Shown here: piece by piece, positions 26,486-34,490 of the stretch
Numbering within the stretch: position 1 is the first letter of the stretch
Layout of the letters: each line of letters starts with the position of its first letter
Origin: Cypionkella sinensis
Lineage (GTDB): Bacteria > Pseudomonadota > Alphaproteobacteria > Rhodobacterales > Rhodobacteraceae
Length of the DNA stretch: 64,000 bases
Assembly: GCF_042646385.1 (NCBI RefSeq)
Contig: NZ_JBHRTO010000001.1
Location: forward strand, 992,001 to 1,056,000
Direction: 5' to 3'
Position numbers and translations under genes: made by a program
Notes under the pieces: generated by a model
Seen by the model: only the letters and a program-made list of their open reading frames with translations
What the model was told of the DNA's origin: nothing
Database searches by the model: none

Positions 26486-27502
26486 ATGCTTCCCACCCAG
26501 AAACGCAAATTCGGCCGCATTGATCTCGATGTCACCGCCTTCGGATTCGGCACCGCCCCGCTGGGGAATTTCCTGGCCGAGATGGACGAGGCGACGGCAA
26601 GCGCGATGTTCGATACCGCGTGGGATGCCGGGATTCGCCTGTTTGACACCGCCCCGATGTATGGCCATGGCCTGTCCGAAGCCCGCACCGCACAAGCGCT
26701 GCGCTGGAAAAACCGCGATGAATTCATGCTGGCCTCAAAGGTTGGTCGTCTGCTGAAACCCGCCCGCCGCGATCAGATTGATTTCGCGCCTTGGGTCAAC
26801 GCAGCACCGTTCCAGATGCAGTTCGACTATTCCTACGATGGCACCATGCGCGCCTTCGAGGACAGCCTGCAACGTCTGGCGCTGGAACACATCGACATCA
26901 TGTTCATCCACGACATTGACGTGTTCACCCGTGGCTCCGAACAGCCCGAGGTGTTTGCCCAAGCGATGGATGGCTGCTACCGCGCCCTTGCCTCCTTGCG
27001 TGATCAGGGGCTGGTGAAGGCGATTGGCGTTGGTGTCAACGAATGGCAAGTCTGCCACGCCGCGCTGCAACAACGTGATTTCGATGCTTTCCTGCTGGCG
27101 GGCCGCTATACGCTGTTGGAACAAGATGCGCTCGACAGCTTCCTGCCGCTCTGCGTAGAGCGTGGCGCGGCGGTGCTGGTCGGCGGTGGGTTCAACTCTG
27201 GGATTCTTGCCACCGGCGCGCGGCCCGGCGCGAAATACAACTATGCCCCCGCGCCCGAGGCGATCTTGCAAAAGGTCGCAAAGATCGAAGCGGTCTGCGC
27301 CGCGTATAATGTGCCACTTGCCGCCGCTGCGCTGCAATTCGTGGTGGCACATCCGGCGATCCCATCTTTCATCGCAGGCACCCGCAACGTACAGCAGTTG
27401 CAGCAGAATCTGGCATGGTTCAGCCACCCGATTCCACCCGCGTTCTGGTCTGATCTGAAAGCAAAAGGCCTGCTGCGCGACGATGCCCCCGTGCCGGCCT
27501 GA
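26486..27502 (+). CDS. aldo/keto reductase, aldose-dehydrogenase-like
   Basis: NAD(P)-dependent TIM-barrel oxidoreductase, 338 residues, of the group that includes D-threo-aldose 1-dehydrogenase, L-fucose dehydrogenase and pyridoxal 4-dehydrogenase. The catalytic tetrad is seen as Asp and Tyr in FDTAPMYGHG, Lys in LASKVGRLL and His in MFIHDIDVF. An ATG at 26468 is also in frame. I prefer 26486 because AGGAA lies nine bases before it and because the upstream ATG almost touches operator 2. It is transcribed divergently from the acyl-CoA dehydrogenase operon. It may oxidise a sugar or aldehyde intermediate of this island. Confidence 0.88.
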   Translation: MLPTQKRKFGRIDLDVTAFGFGTAPLGNFLAEMDEATASAMFDTAWDAGIRLFDTAPMYGHGLSEARTAQALRWKNRDEFMLASKVGRLLKPARRDQIDFAPWVNAAPFQMQFDYSYDGTMRAFEDSLQRLALEHIDIMFIHDIDVFTRGSEQPEVFAQAMDGCYRALASLRDQGLVKAIGVGVNEWQVCHAALQQRDFDAFLLAGRYTLLEQDALDSFLPLCVERGAAVLVGGGFNSGILATGARPGAKYNYAPAPEAILQKVAKIEAVCAAYNVPLAAAALQFVVAHPAIPSFIAGTRNVQQLQQNLAWFSHPIPPAFWSDLKAKGLLRDDAPVPA

Positions 27503-27550
27503 CGCCGCACGCCTCCACCACGCCCTGCTTCGCGTCTCAGCCCCCTTAAA

Positions 27551-27659
27551 GCAGGCGGATAGCCTGCGCTGGCGGTCCGGGGGTCCCCGCACCAATGCGG
27601 GGGTGGCCGCCATGGGTGGACCTATCTACCCGAAGGGCGCGCGCAGCGCGGGTCCACCC
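27551..27659. repeat. cluster of three hairpins between convergent genes
   Basis: Three inverted repeats follow each other: GCAGGC/GCCTGC (27551-27567), CCCCGCA/TGCGGGG (27585-27602) and GGGTGGACC/GGTCCACCC (27614-27659). They fill the 182-bp gap between the aldo/keto reductase and glycerate kinase stops. No T-run is evident, so this looks like a structured intergenic repeat more than a plain terminator. Confidence 0.5.
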
Positions 27660-27684
27660 GCCGCAGCGCCCGCAGGAAACGCCA

Positions 27685-28935
27685 TCACCGGATCAGAATG
27701 GCGCGAAAATCATTCACATTGGTCCCGGTCGGTCCCGGCTCGAACAGATCGCCCAAGGCTGCGAACGCCGTATAGGCATCATTTCCCGCCAGCGCCGCCG
27801 CCGGATCCATCCCCAGGCCACGCAACCGCACCATTGAGCCGCCATCGGCAAAGGCGCCTGCGTTGTTTTCCGAACCATCAATGCCATCGGTATCCGCCGC
27901 GAGGGCCGCGAAGCCCACGCCCTCCGCCGCCAGCGCCAAAGCCAACAAGAATTCGGAATTCCGCCCACCCCGACCCTTGCCGCGCAGCGTCACCGTCGTC
28001 TCGCCACCCGACAAAATCACCACCGGGCGCGCGAATGGGCGGCCCCGCAGCGCCACTTCGCGCGCAATCGCCGCATGCACCCGGCCCACATCCCGCGCCT
28101 CACCTTCAATGGCATCCGACAGGATCACCGCAGGCACCGCCGAGGCCGAGGCCGCCGCTTCCAGACTGATCCGGGCCGAGGCGATCACCCTCACCTGATG
28201 CCCGGCAAACGCCGGGTCCGCCGGATCGGGCGCGCGGCCTGAATCTCCCGCGAGCCAAGCCGCCACCTTTTCGGGCAAGGCAATCCGCCAGGCAGCCACC
28301 ATCGCACGCGCATCTTCGCGCGTCACCCGGTCCGGCACCGTCGGGCCCGAGGCCACTTGCGCCGGATCATCGCCCGGCACATCCGACACAACCAGACTGA
28401 CCACCTTTGCCGGATAACAGGCCGCCGCCAGCCGCCCGCCCTTGATGCCAGACACCTGCTTGCGGATCGCGTTCATCACCGAAATCGGCGCCCCCGAGGC
28501 CAGCAAAGCCCGGTTCAGCGCCGCTTCGTCCTCCAGTGTCAGATCGCCCGGCGGGCACGGCAACAACGCCGAACCGCCGCCACACACCAGCGCCACCACC
28601 AGATCATCGGCGCTAAGGCCCCGCACCGCATCAAACAGCGCCGCCGCCGCCGCAATGCCTGCCTGATCCGGCACCGGATGCGCGGCCTCCAGCACCTTGA
28701 TCTGGCGGGTCGCGCAGCCATAGCCATAGCGCGTGACCACCACGCCTGTCAGCGGCCCGTCCCACAAATCCTCAAACGCGGCAGCGAGTTGCGCCACCCC
28801 TTTGCCCGCACCAATCACCACAACACGGCCCTTTGGCCGATCGGGTATATGCGCCCGCAAAGCCTGACGCGGATCAGCGGCCTGCACTGCCGCCTGAAAC
28901 AACCCGGTCAGTAAGACGCGATCTTCCGGGTTCAT
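27685..28935 (-). CDS. glycerate 2-kinase (type II, DUF4147/MOFRL)
   Basis: Phosphorylates D-glycerate to 2-phosphoglycerate, feeding lower glycolysis. The 416-residue protein has the N-terminal DUF4147 domain (VVVIGAGKGVAQLA, ALVCGGGSALLPCP, VVSDVPGDDPAQVASGPT) and the C-terminal MOFRL domain (ILSGGETTVTLRGKGRGGRN, AADTDGIDGSENNAGA). Relatives are sometimes labelled hydroxypyruvate reductase TtuD. Last gene of the CoA-transferase operon, it overlaps the Dabb gene by four bases. Its presence implies that the pathway, or a side reaction, yields glycerate, consistent with cleavage of a polyhydroxylated compound. Confidence 0.92.
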   Translation of the reverse strand: MNPEDRVLLTGLFQAAVQAADPRQALRAHIPDRPKGRVVVIGAGKGVAQLAAAFEDLWDGPLTGVVVTRYGYGCATRQIKVLEAAHPVPDQAGIAAAAALFDAVRGLSADDLVVALVCGGGSALLPCPPGDLTLEDEAALNRALLASGAPISVMNAIRKQVSGIKGGRLAAACYPAKVVSLVVSDVPGDDPAQVASGPTVPDRVTREDARAMVAAWRIALPEKVAAWLAGDSGRAPDPADPAFAGHQVRVIASARISLEAAASASAVPAVILSDAIEGEARDVGRVHAAIAREVALRGRPFARPVVILSGGETTVTLRGKGRGGRNSEFLLALALAAEGVGFAALAADTDGIDGSENNAGAFADGGSMVRLRGLGMDPAAALAGNDAYTAFAALGDLFEPGPTGTNVNDFRAILIR

Positions 28936-29243
28936 CGCGCCACTACGTCAAACACGAACACACCCTCAACCCCACCTTCGGTTTCGGCGACGATCTGCGC
29001 CCCCACCGCCTGATGCGCGGGGTGGATCAGATAGGCGTCACGCGCCGCCGCATCGGTGAAATCAAACCAGAACAGATCGTCAAAGCCCCGCGACAGCGGC
29101 TCTACCGTCACGTTCTTTGACGATTGGAAATCAAGGATGCCGCCAATATGCGCCGAAAGTCCGGCCAGCGCCGTATAAAGCCTGTCCTTGGTTTCGGCGT
29201 TGGTGCCGGGTTTGAAGTGCAGGGCAACGATATGGCGGATCAT
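28932..29243 (-). CDS. Dabb domain protein (stress-responsive alpha/beta barrel)
   Basis: A 103-residue ferredoxin-like protein of the Dabb family, which forms dimeric alpha-beta barrels. Known members include plant stress proteins, olivetolic acid cyclase and a few bacterial enzymes. Visible marks are MIRHIVALHFKPG at the start, the GFDDLFWFDFTDAAARDAYL helix region, and HPAHQAV. The ATG at 29243 has an AAGGA site. The longer open frame to 29366 runs into the enoyl-CoA hydratase gene and is not supported. Its place between the hydratase and glycerate kinase genes suggests an enzymatic or chaperoning role in the pathway, not a stress role. The reaction is unknown. Confidence 0.82.
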   Translation of the reverse strand: MIRHIVALHFKPGTNAETKDRLYTALAGLSAHIGGILDFQSSKNVTVEPLSRGFDDLFWFDFTDAAARDAYLIHPAHQAVGAQIVAETEGGVEGVFVFDVVAR

Positions 29244-29268
29244 GGCGGTCCTTTCGGCAGCAGATGGA

Positions 29269-30033
29269 TCAAAACTGCGGTTGGCGTTTGGCACGGTAGG
29301 CCGACAAACCCTCGGCCAGATCATCTGACCCCGCGACAAGCGCGCCTGCAAGGGCCTCGATGCCACGTTCGCGATCTTCGCCTGTCGCGGCGTTGATCAG
29401 GATCTTGGTGATCTCGGTGGCGCGCGGGCTGCGCGCAGCGACCCGTGCCGCAACCTCGAGCGCTGCGGCCATGCCTTGCCCACGCGGCGCGACCTGATCC
29501 ACCAGCCCCAAGGCCAGCGCCTGATCGGCTGTGAAAACCTCGCCCAGCAGCGCCATGCGCCGCACCAGTTGCGCGCCAAACCGGCGGCTGGCGCGTTGCG
29601 TGCCAGACCAGCCGGGGATCACACCCAAGCCCGTCTCGGGCAGACCAAATGTCGCCTGCGCTTCGGCAATACGCAGATCGGCACAGGCCGCAAGTTCCAG
29701 CCCACCGCCAAGGCAAGCCCCGTTCAGCACCGCGATCAGCGGCTGGCGCAACCGGGCCAAGGCATCAAAGGCCTGATGCCCATCGCGCAACCACCGTCGG
29801 CCGAAATCATCGGGTGCCAGATTGCTCCACCCCGCAATATCGCCACCCGCGCAAAACGCCTTGCCCTCACCCGTCAAAATGACCACGCGCGCCTGCGACT
29901 GTTCGATCTCACGGCACAGCGGCATCAGCGCCGCCACCATATCACCGTCCAGCGCGTTCAGCTTTTCGGGGCGGCAAAGCTGCAGATGCGCCACCGCGCC
30001 GTCAAAGTGCAGCGAGATTCGCGCCGCGCTCAC
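29269..30033 (-). CDS. enoyl-CoA hydratase/isomerase family protein
   Basis: Crotonase-fold enzyme of 254 residues acting on a CoA thioester, most simply hydrating an enoyl-CoA to a 3-hydroxyacyl-CoA. The oxyanion-hole motif is GKAFCAGGDIAGWSN and the second half is NGACLGGGLELAACADLRIA. Both catalytic glutamates of the hydratases have counterparts (GLELAA and GLPETGLGVIPGWSGTQR). The GTG start overlaps the TGA of the CoA-transferase gene, indicating coupling. Retro-aldol or decarboxylating activities also occur in this fold and cannot be excluded. Confidence 0.9.
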   Translation of the reverse strand: MSAARISLHFDGAVAHLQLCRPEKLNALDGDMVAALMPLCREIEQSQARVVILTGEGKAFCAGGDIAGWSNLAPDDFGRRWLRDGHQAFDALARLRQPLIAVLNGACLGGGLELAACADLRIAEAQATFGLPETGLGVIPGWSGTQRASRRFGAQLVRRMALLGEVFTADQALALGLVDQVAPRGQGMAAALEVAARVAARSPRATEITKILINAATGEDRERGIEALAGALVAGSDDLAEGLSAYRAKRQPQF

Positions 30034-31601
30034 AGCGCAAGCCCAAACGGCGGCTCGCGGAACAACGCAGCCTCCATCAGCTTCAAATCAGCCGACACAC
30101 GCAGCGGCGTGGCGCATTGATCCAGAATATCGCGCTGCAAATCCATGCCAGGCGCGATCTCGGTCAGCAACAAACCCGCCTCGCTCAGTCGGATCACACA
30201 GCGCTCGGTCACATAAGAAACGTCCTGCCCCTGCATCACCGCGCGCCTGCCCGAGAAGGAAACCTGATCCACCTTCGGCACGATCTTGGCGAGCTTGCCT
30301 TCCTTGTCGATCACCAGCTTGCCGCCTTCCAAATGCATCTTCGCGCCCGCGTTGAAATTGCCGGAAAACACGATCTTGCGGGCTCGGGCAGTGATATCGA
30401 CGAACCCTCCCGCCCCCGCGGTGCGATGCGGTGTCGCCGAGAGGCGCGATACATTGACCGACCCCTCGGCGTCGATTTCCAGAAACGAGAGGAGAGAGCA
30501 ATCGAACCCTCCCGCCTGGAAATAGCTGAATTGATGGGGCGAGGCGACAAATGCCTCGGCGTTGCTCGCGCAGCCGAATTTGAAATCCAGCAGCGGGATC
30601 CCCCCCACCGCGCCCTGCTCGATCACCCAAGTCACCTTGCCGTGGTGGCCTTCCTCCAGCAGAATCCGCGGTACATTGGCCGAGATGCCAAAACCGATAT
30701 TCACCGCCCAGCCCGCGCGCAATTCCTGCGCAACCCGCCGTGCAATCACTTTGCCGGGGTTGAAATCGGCGCGGCGGAAGGTGTGCAGCGGGCGGAACAA
30801 CTCGCCCGAAATCGCCGGATCATAGGCGGTGGCGGTGGTTTGCAACTGATCCGGGGCTTCGACGATCACATCCACCAGAATCCCCGGCACCCGCACATCA
30901 TGCGGGCGCAGACTGCCGTTTTGCGCGATGCGGCGCACCTGCGCAATCACCAGCCCGCCCGAGTTATGCGCCGACAGCGCCATCTCCATCGCGCCAAGCG
31001 TCGCGCCCTCTTGCTCAAAGGTCAGGTTGCCGTTTTCATCTGCGGTCGAGGCGCGGATGATCGCCACATCGGGATGCAGCGGCGGGAAATGCAGCCAATC
31101 CTCGCCCGCGAAATCAACGTGCTGCACGATCGGTTGCGCACGGGCACTGGCGTTCATCGCGCAGCCCTCTTGCAACGGGTCAACGAACGTATCCAACCCC
31201 ACCTTGGTCAGCACGCCGGGGCGTTTCGCGCCACCTTCGCGCAGCATGTCAAACACGATCCCCGACGGCACGTTATACGCCGCCAACTGTTCAGCCAGGA
31301 TCATCTGCCACACCAACGGCGGCTCGGCATTGCTGGGGCCCGATGGGTAAGAGCCGCCAATGATCCGGCTCAGCATCCCCGGTTTGGCAATGTGATCAAC
31401 GCCCTTGGTGCCAAACATATCGCCCGCCGCAATCGGATGCACCGTGGTCAGATTGGCCGGATGCCCCTCGGCGTCAAAGCGCGCACCCAAGGCCTGCAAC
31501 ACCGCATCGGGGCAGCACAGACCCGACGAAGAATTCACCGCGATCATCGCGTTATCGCCAATCAACCGCACCGCCTCGGCAGCCGTCTTGATTTTCGACA
31601 T
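30030..31601 (-). CDS. acyl-CoA:carboxylate CoA-transferase (family I, fused subunits)
   Basis: Moves CoA from a donor such as acetyl- or succinyl-CoA to a carboxylic acid through a glutamyl-CoA intermediate. The 523-residue protein carries both the alpha-like and beta-like halves, as in propionate CoA-transferase and YdiF. The candidate catalytic glutamate is in VIEQGAVGGIPLLDFKFG (about residue 325). It heads a four-gene operon with enoyl-CoA hydratase, Dabb and glycerate kinase genes, and an AGGAGA site precedes the ATG. In this island it is the likely activation step that turns the oxidised acid into a CoA ester. The acid's identity is unknown. Confidence 0.92.
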   Translation of the reverse strand: MSKIKTAAEAVRLIGDNAMIAVNSSSGLCCPDAVLQALGARFDAEGHPANLTTVHPIAAGDMFGTKGVDHIAKPGMLSRIIGGSYPSGPSNAEPPLVWQMILAEQLAAYNVPSGIVFDMLREGGAKRPGVLTKVGLDTFVDPLQEGCAMNASARAQPIVQHVDFAGEDWLHFPPLHPDVAIIRASTADENGNLTFEQEGATLGAMEMALSAHNSGGLVIAQVRRIAQNGSLRPHDVRVPGILVDVIVEAPDQLQTTATAYDPAISGELFRPLHTFRRADFNPGKVIARRVAQELRAGWAVNIGFGISANVPRILLEEGHHGKVTWVIEQGAVGGIPLLDFKFGCASNAEAFVASPHQFSYFQAGGFDCSLLSFLEIDAEGSVNVSRLSATPHRTAGAGGFVDITARARKIVFSGNFNAGAKMHLEGGKLVIDKEGKLAKIVPKVDQVSFSGRRAVMQGQDVSYVTERCVIRLSEAGLLLTEIAPGMDLQRDILDQCATPLRVSADLKLMEAALFREPPFGLAL

Positions 31602-31631
31602 AACGATTCTCCTATTCCGACATTGCATCAA

Positions 31632-31647
31632 GTAACTAACTGGTTAT
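31632..31647. promoter_or_regulatory. candidate TetR operator 3 (CoA-transferase operon and aldo/keto reductase)
   Basis: GTAACTAACTGGTTAT lies 31 bp upstream of the CoA-transferase ATG and 73 bp upstream of the divergent aldo/keto reductase gene. It matches the consensus of sites 1, 2 and 5. Confidence 0.7.
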
Positions 31648-31719
31648 AAGATTAAGCACAACCTGCCAACCCCATCAAGCGGTTTATGGCCGCGTCTTGC
31701 CAACAGTCTGGAGCCAGCG

Positions 31720-32538
31720 ATGAACATCACTTTTGAAAAGACCCATCAACGCGTGTTCGGAACCTTTCCGCTGAAGGGCGAGGTTTTGGCTGGGGCGATT
31801 GCCGCTGCGGCAAAGGTGGGCTATCGCGCATTCGACACCGCCCAAATGTATGGCAACGAGGCCGATACCGGCGCCGCGCTGAAGGCCACCGGCGTCGCTC
31901 GCGATCAGCTTTGCATCACCACAAAGGTGCAGCCCGAGAATTTCGGCGCTGACAAATTCATCGCTTCGGTTGAACAAAGCCTGAAGCACTTGCGGCTTGA
32001 TCAGGTCGATATCCTGTTGCTGCACTGGCCCGCGCCGGATGGCGATATCGCACCCTCGTTGCGGCTGTTGCAGCAGGCGCAGCAACGCGGGCTGACCAAA
32101 ACCATCGGCATTTCCAACTTCACCGCCGCCATGATGCGGCAGGCCAAGGCTGTCGTAGATGCACCGCTAGTCACCAATCAGGTAGAGTTTCAGCCGCTGC
32201 TCAATCAGGATATCCTGCTCGCGGCGGCCACAGAAACCGGCATACCGCTGTCGTCCTATTGCTCGGTCGCGCGGGGCGAGGTGTTCAAATATCCGCTTTT
32301 TGCACAAATCGGCGCGGGCTATGGCAAATCGGCAGCGCAAGTCGTGCTGCGCTGGATCTTGCAAAAGGGTCTGGCGATCAACACCATGTCGACCAAACCC
32401 GCCAATATCGCCGAGAATTTTGATGTGATGGATTTCACCCTGTCCTCCATCGACATGGCGCGGATCGAGGCGCTGAAATCAGTGGGCTACCGTGTGGTGA
32501 CGCGCGATCTGGTGCCGATTGCGCCTGAGTGGGATTAA
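31720..32538 (+). CDS. aldo/keto reductase, 2,5-diketogluconate-reductase type
   Basis: NADPH-dependent TIM-barrel reductase of 272 residues, belonging to the group around DkgA/DkgB. The catalytic residues are Asp and Tyr in FDTAQMYGNE, Lys in ITTKVQPEN and His in LLLHWPAPDG. The family motif GISNFTAAMM is present. The NADPH loop is SAAQVVLRWILQKG. It is transcribed away from the CoA-transferase operon across a shared operator, so it is probably induced together with it. It could reduce an aldehyde or keto intermediate of the pathway or handle a toxic by-product. A 210-bp hairpin repeat begins 38 bp after its stop. Confidence 0.9.
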   Translation: MNITFEKTHQRVFGTFPLKGEVLAGAIAAAAKVGYRAFDTAQMYGNEADTGAALKATGVARDQLCITTKVQPENFGADKFIASVEQSLKHLRLDQVDILLLHWPAPDGDIAPSLRLLQQAQQRGLTKTIGISNFTAAMMRQAKAVVDAPLVTNQVEFQPLLNQDILLAAATETGIPLSSYCSVARGEVFKYPLFAQIGAGYGKSAAQVVLRWILQKGLAINTMSTKPANIAENFDVMDFTLSSIDMARIEALKSVGYRVVTRDLVPIAPEWD

Positions 32539-32576
32539 GGCTGATCGACATTCACGCGCATGCGTGCAGACATCGC

Positions 32577-32784
32577 CGGGCGGAAACAGGAAACGCATTG
32601 CGTTTCCCCGCCCGCTTGGGCGGCTTGCCCCTGAAGTCACCTCAGCGAGAATCCCCACGAGGCCAGCACCCGACCCGGCGGGCGAGAAGCGCCCGCCACG
32701 GCTGCGTCGGGCGCTGGCCGGGCCTTTGAGGCCCGGCGGTCACAGCGGCACCTGCACCGCATGGCGAAGGCGATGGCCTTCGCC
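32577..32784 (+). repeat. four-hairpin intergenic repeat, copy A
   Basis: About 208 bp with four successive inverted repeats: GGAAACGCATTGCGTTTCC (32589-32607), GGCGGGCG/CGCCCGCC (32677-32697), GCCGGGCC/GGCCCGGC (32717-32737) and GGCGAAGGC/GCCTTCGCC (32763-32784). The same element in opposite orientation is at 42631-42839, with the hairpins and their flanks nearly identical and the spacers diverged. With its flanks it fills the 338-bp gap between an aldo/keto reductase gene and the GMC oxidoreductase stop. Open frames inside it are not taken as genes. Confidence 0.8.
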
Positions 32785-32876
32785 AAATTACTCAATATTG
32801 ATGTCCATCCAACCTAGGTCCGAGGGAAAAGGTCGCTGTGATCAAAGCAATAGCGCGGTCGTTCTGGCCGCCCTTT

Positions 32877-34490
32877 TCACTGGTTGCCCCGGATCAGATC
32901 GGCAGCCTTCTCGCCGATCATGATGGTGGGCGCATTGGTGTTCGACCCGATCAGGCTGGGCATCACCGAACTGTCGCAGATGCGCAAACCGTCCATCCCC
33001 CGCACCCGCAGTGCCGGATCAACCACCGCCATCGCATCCTGCCCCATCCGGCAGGTCGAGACCGGATGATAAGACGTGCGGCCATACTGGCGGGCATAGG
33101 CTTCGTAATCGGCTTGGGTTTTCACCGTGTCATCGGGGAACCGCAGTGTGCGGATGTATTTTTGCAGCGAAGGCTGGCTGAAAATCTCGCGGCTGATCTT
33201 CACACCCTCTGCCGCGATCCGCAGATCATCGGGGTCGGCCAGAAAATTCGGATCGACCAGCGGCAGCGCCGCCGGATCAGCCGAGCGCAGCGTCACCGAC
33301 CCACGCGACTTTGGCCGGGTGGCATAGCTGTTCAGCGTGATCCCCGAGGCCCCCTTCGGCACCGAGGGCACACCAGCCTCGGCCCCCGCCCCGGCAAGGA
33401 AGTGAAACTGCAGATCGGGACAGTCGGCGCTTTTATCCGCATACCAGAACGCCCCACCCTCCACCACGTTCGAGGTGACAGGCCCCGCCTTGAATAAAGT
33501 ATAGGCAATCCCCGCCCAAAGCGCCCAATGCGGCTTGTTGTATTTGTCCAGACTGCCGTGATGCGCAAGCTCGGCCACGATGTCGATGCCGAAGTGATCA
33601 TTCAGGTTCTGGCCGACGCCCGGCAGATCGTGCTGCACCTTGATGCCAAGGCTGGCAAGATGCGCCGCAGGCCCGATGCCCGACAACATCATCAGCTTGG
33701 GCGAGCCGATGGCGCCCGAGGTCACGATCACCTCGCTATCCGCCTGCGCCACCTGCGTGCTGCCGCCGTGCCGATACTCCACCCCCGTCGCCCTGCCCGC
33801 CGTCACCACGACACGCAACACCAAGGCACCTGTGATCACCGTCAGATTGGGCCGCGACAGCGCCGGGCGCAAATAGCCCACCGCCGCCGAGCAGCGACGA
33901 TAGTTCTTGGTGGTGGTCTGATAAAACCCTGCGCCCTGTTGCACCGCGCCGTTGAAATCAGGGTTATAGGGCATCCCCCATTCCTGACAGCTTTGCACGA
34001 AAGCCCGTGTGACCTTCTGCGGATCGGGAATGTTTGACACCCCCAACGGCCCATCGGTGCCATGCAGCGCCCCCGAGAGCACCGCATTGCCTTCCGAGCG
34101 CAGGAAGTATTTCTGCACCGAAGCCGCATTCCAGCCGGTCGCGCCCTCGGTCTCCCAGCGGTCATAGTCGCTGGGGTGGCCACGGGTGAAAATCTCGGCA
34201 TTGATCGACGAGCCGCCACCCAGAACCCGCGCCTGCGCATAGGGAATTTCGCGGTTGTTGGCGTGGCGCTGCGGCGTGGTCGTCAACCCCCAGGTCAGCG
34301 GCCCGGTGGTCATCTTGGCAAAACCGACCGGCATATGGATCAGCGGGTGATTGTCTTTGCCACCAGCTTCGATCAGGCAGACGCGGACAGCAGGATTTTC
34401 CGACAACCGCGCCGCCAGCACGCAGCCCGCCGAGCCACCGCCAACGATCACATAGTCAAAACCCGCCCGTTCAGAAGCTTGCGCCATCAT
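32877..34490 (-). CDS. GMC family FAD oxidoreductase (choline-dehydrogenase-like)
   Basis: FAD-dependent alcohol dehydrogenase, 537 residues, a normal length for the GMC family. The dinucleotide-binding motif is YVIVGGGSAGCVLAARLSE at the N-terminus. The second GMC signature appears as GAIGSPKLMMLSGIGPA, and the catalytic His/Asn pair appears in TSYHPVSTCRMG and SNTNAPTIM. It would oxidise a primary alcohol to an aldehyde, passing electrons to the respiratory chain. It overlaps the aldehyde dehydrogenase gene by four bases, so alcohol to aldehyde to acid is the natural reading. It is the last gene of the seven-gene transporter operon. Confidence 0.92.
   Translation of the reverse strand: MMAQASERAGFDYVIVGGGSAGCVLAARLSENPAVRVCLIEAGGKDNHPLIHMPVGFAKMTTGPLTWGLTTTPQRHANNREIPYAQARVLGGGSSINAEIFTRGHPSDYDRWETEGATGWNAASVQKYFLRSEGNAVLSGALHGTDGPLGVSNIPDPQKVTRAFVQSCQEWGMPYNPDFNGAVQQGAGFYQTTTKNYRRCSAAVGYLRPALSRPNLTVITGALVLRVVVTAGRATGVEYRHGGSTQVAQADSEVIVTSGAIGSPKLMMLSGIGPAAHLASLGIKVQHDLPGVGQNLNDHFGIDIVAELAHHGSLDKYNKPHWALWAGIAYTLFKAGPVTSNVVEGGAFWYADKSADCPDLQFHFLAGAGAEAGVPSVPKGASGITLNSYATRPKSRGSVTLRSADPAALPLVDPNFLADPDDLRIAAEGVKISREIFSQPSLQKYIRTLRFPDDTVKTQADYEAYARQYGRTSYHPVSTCRMGQDAMAVVDPALRVRGMDGLRICDSSVMPSLIGSNTNAPTIMIGEKAADLIRGNQ

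Noticed and set aside
32529..32923. Open frame inside hairpin repeat A, with similar peptide (GNRKRIAFPRP, AWRRRWPSP) in repeat B
   Set aside because: The similarity follows from the shared repeat DNA. The frames have no good ribosome-binding site and the hairpins, not the codons, are conserved.
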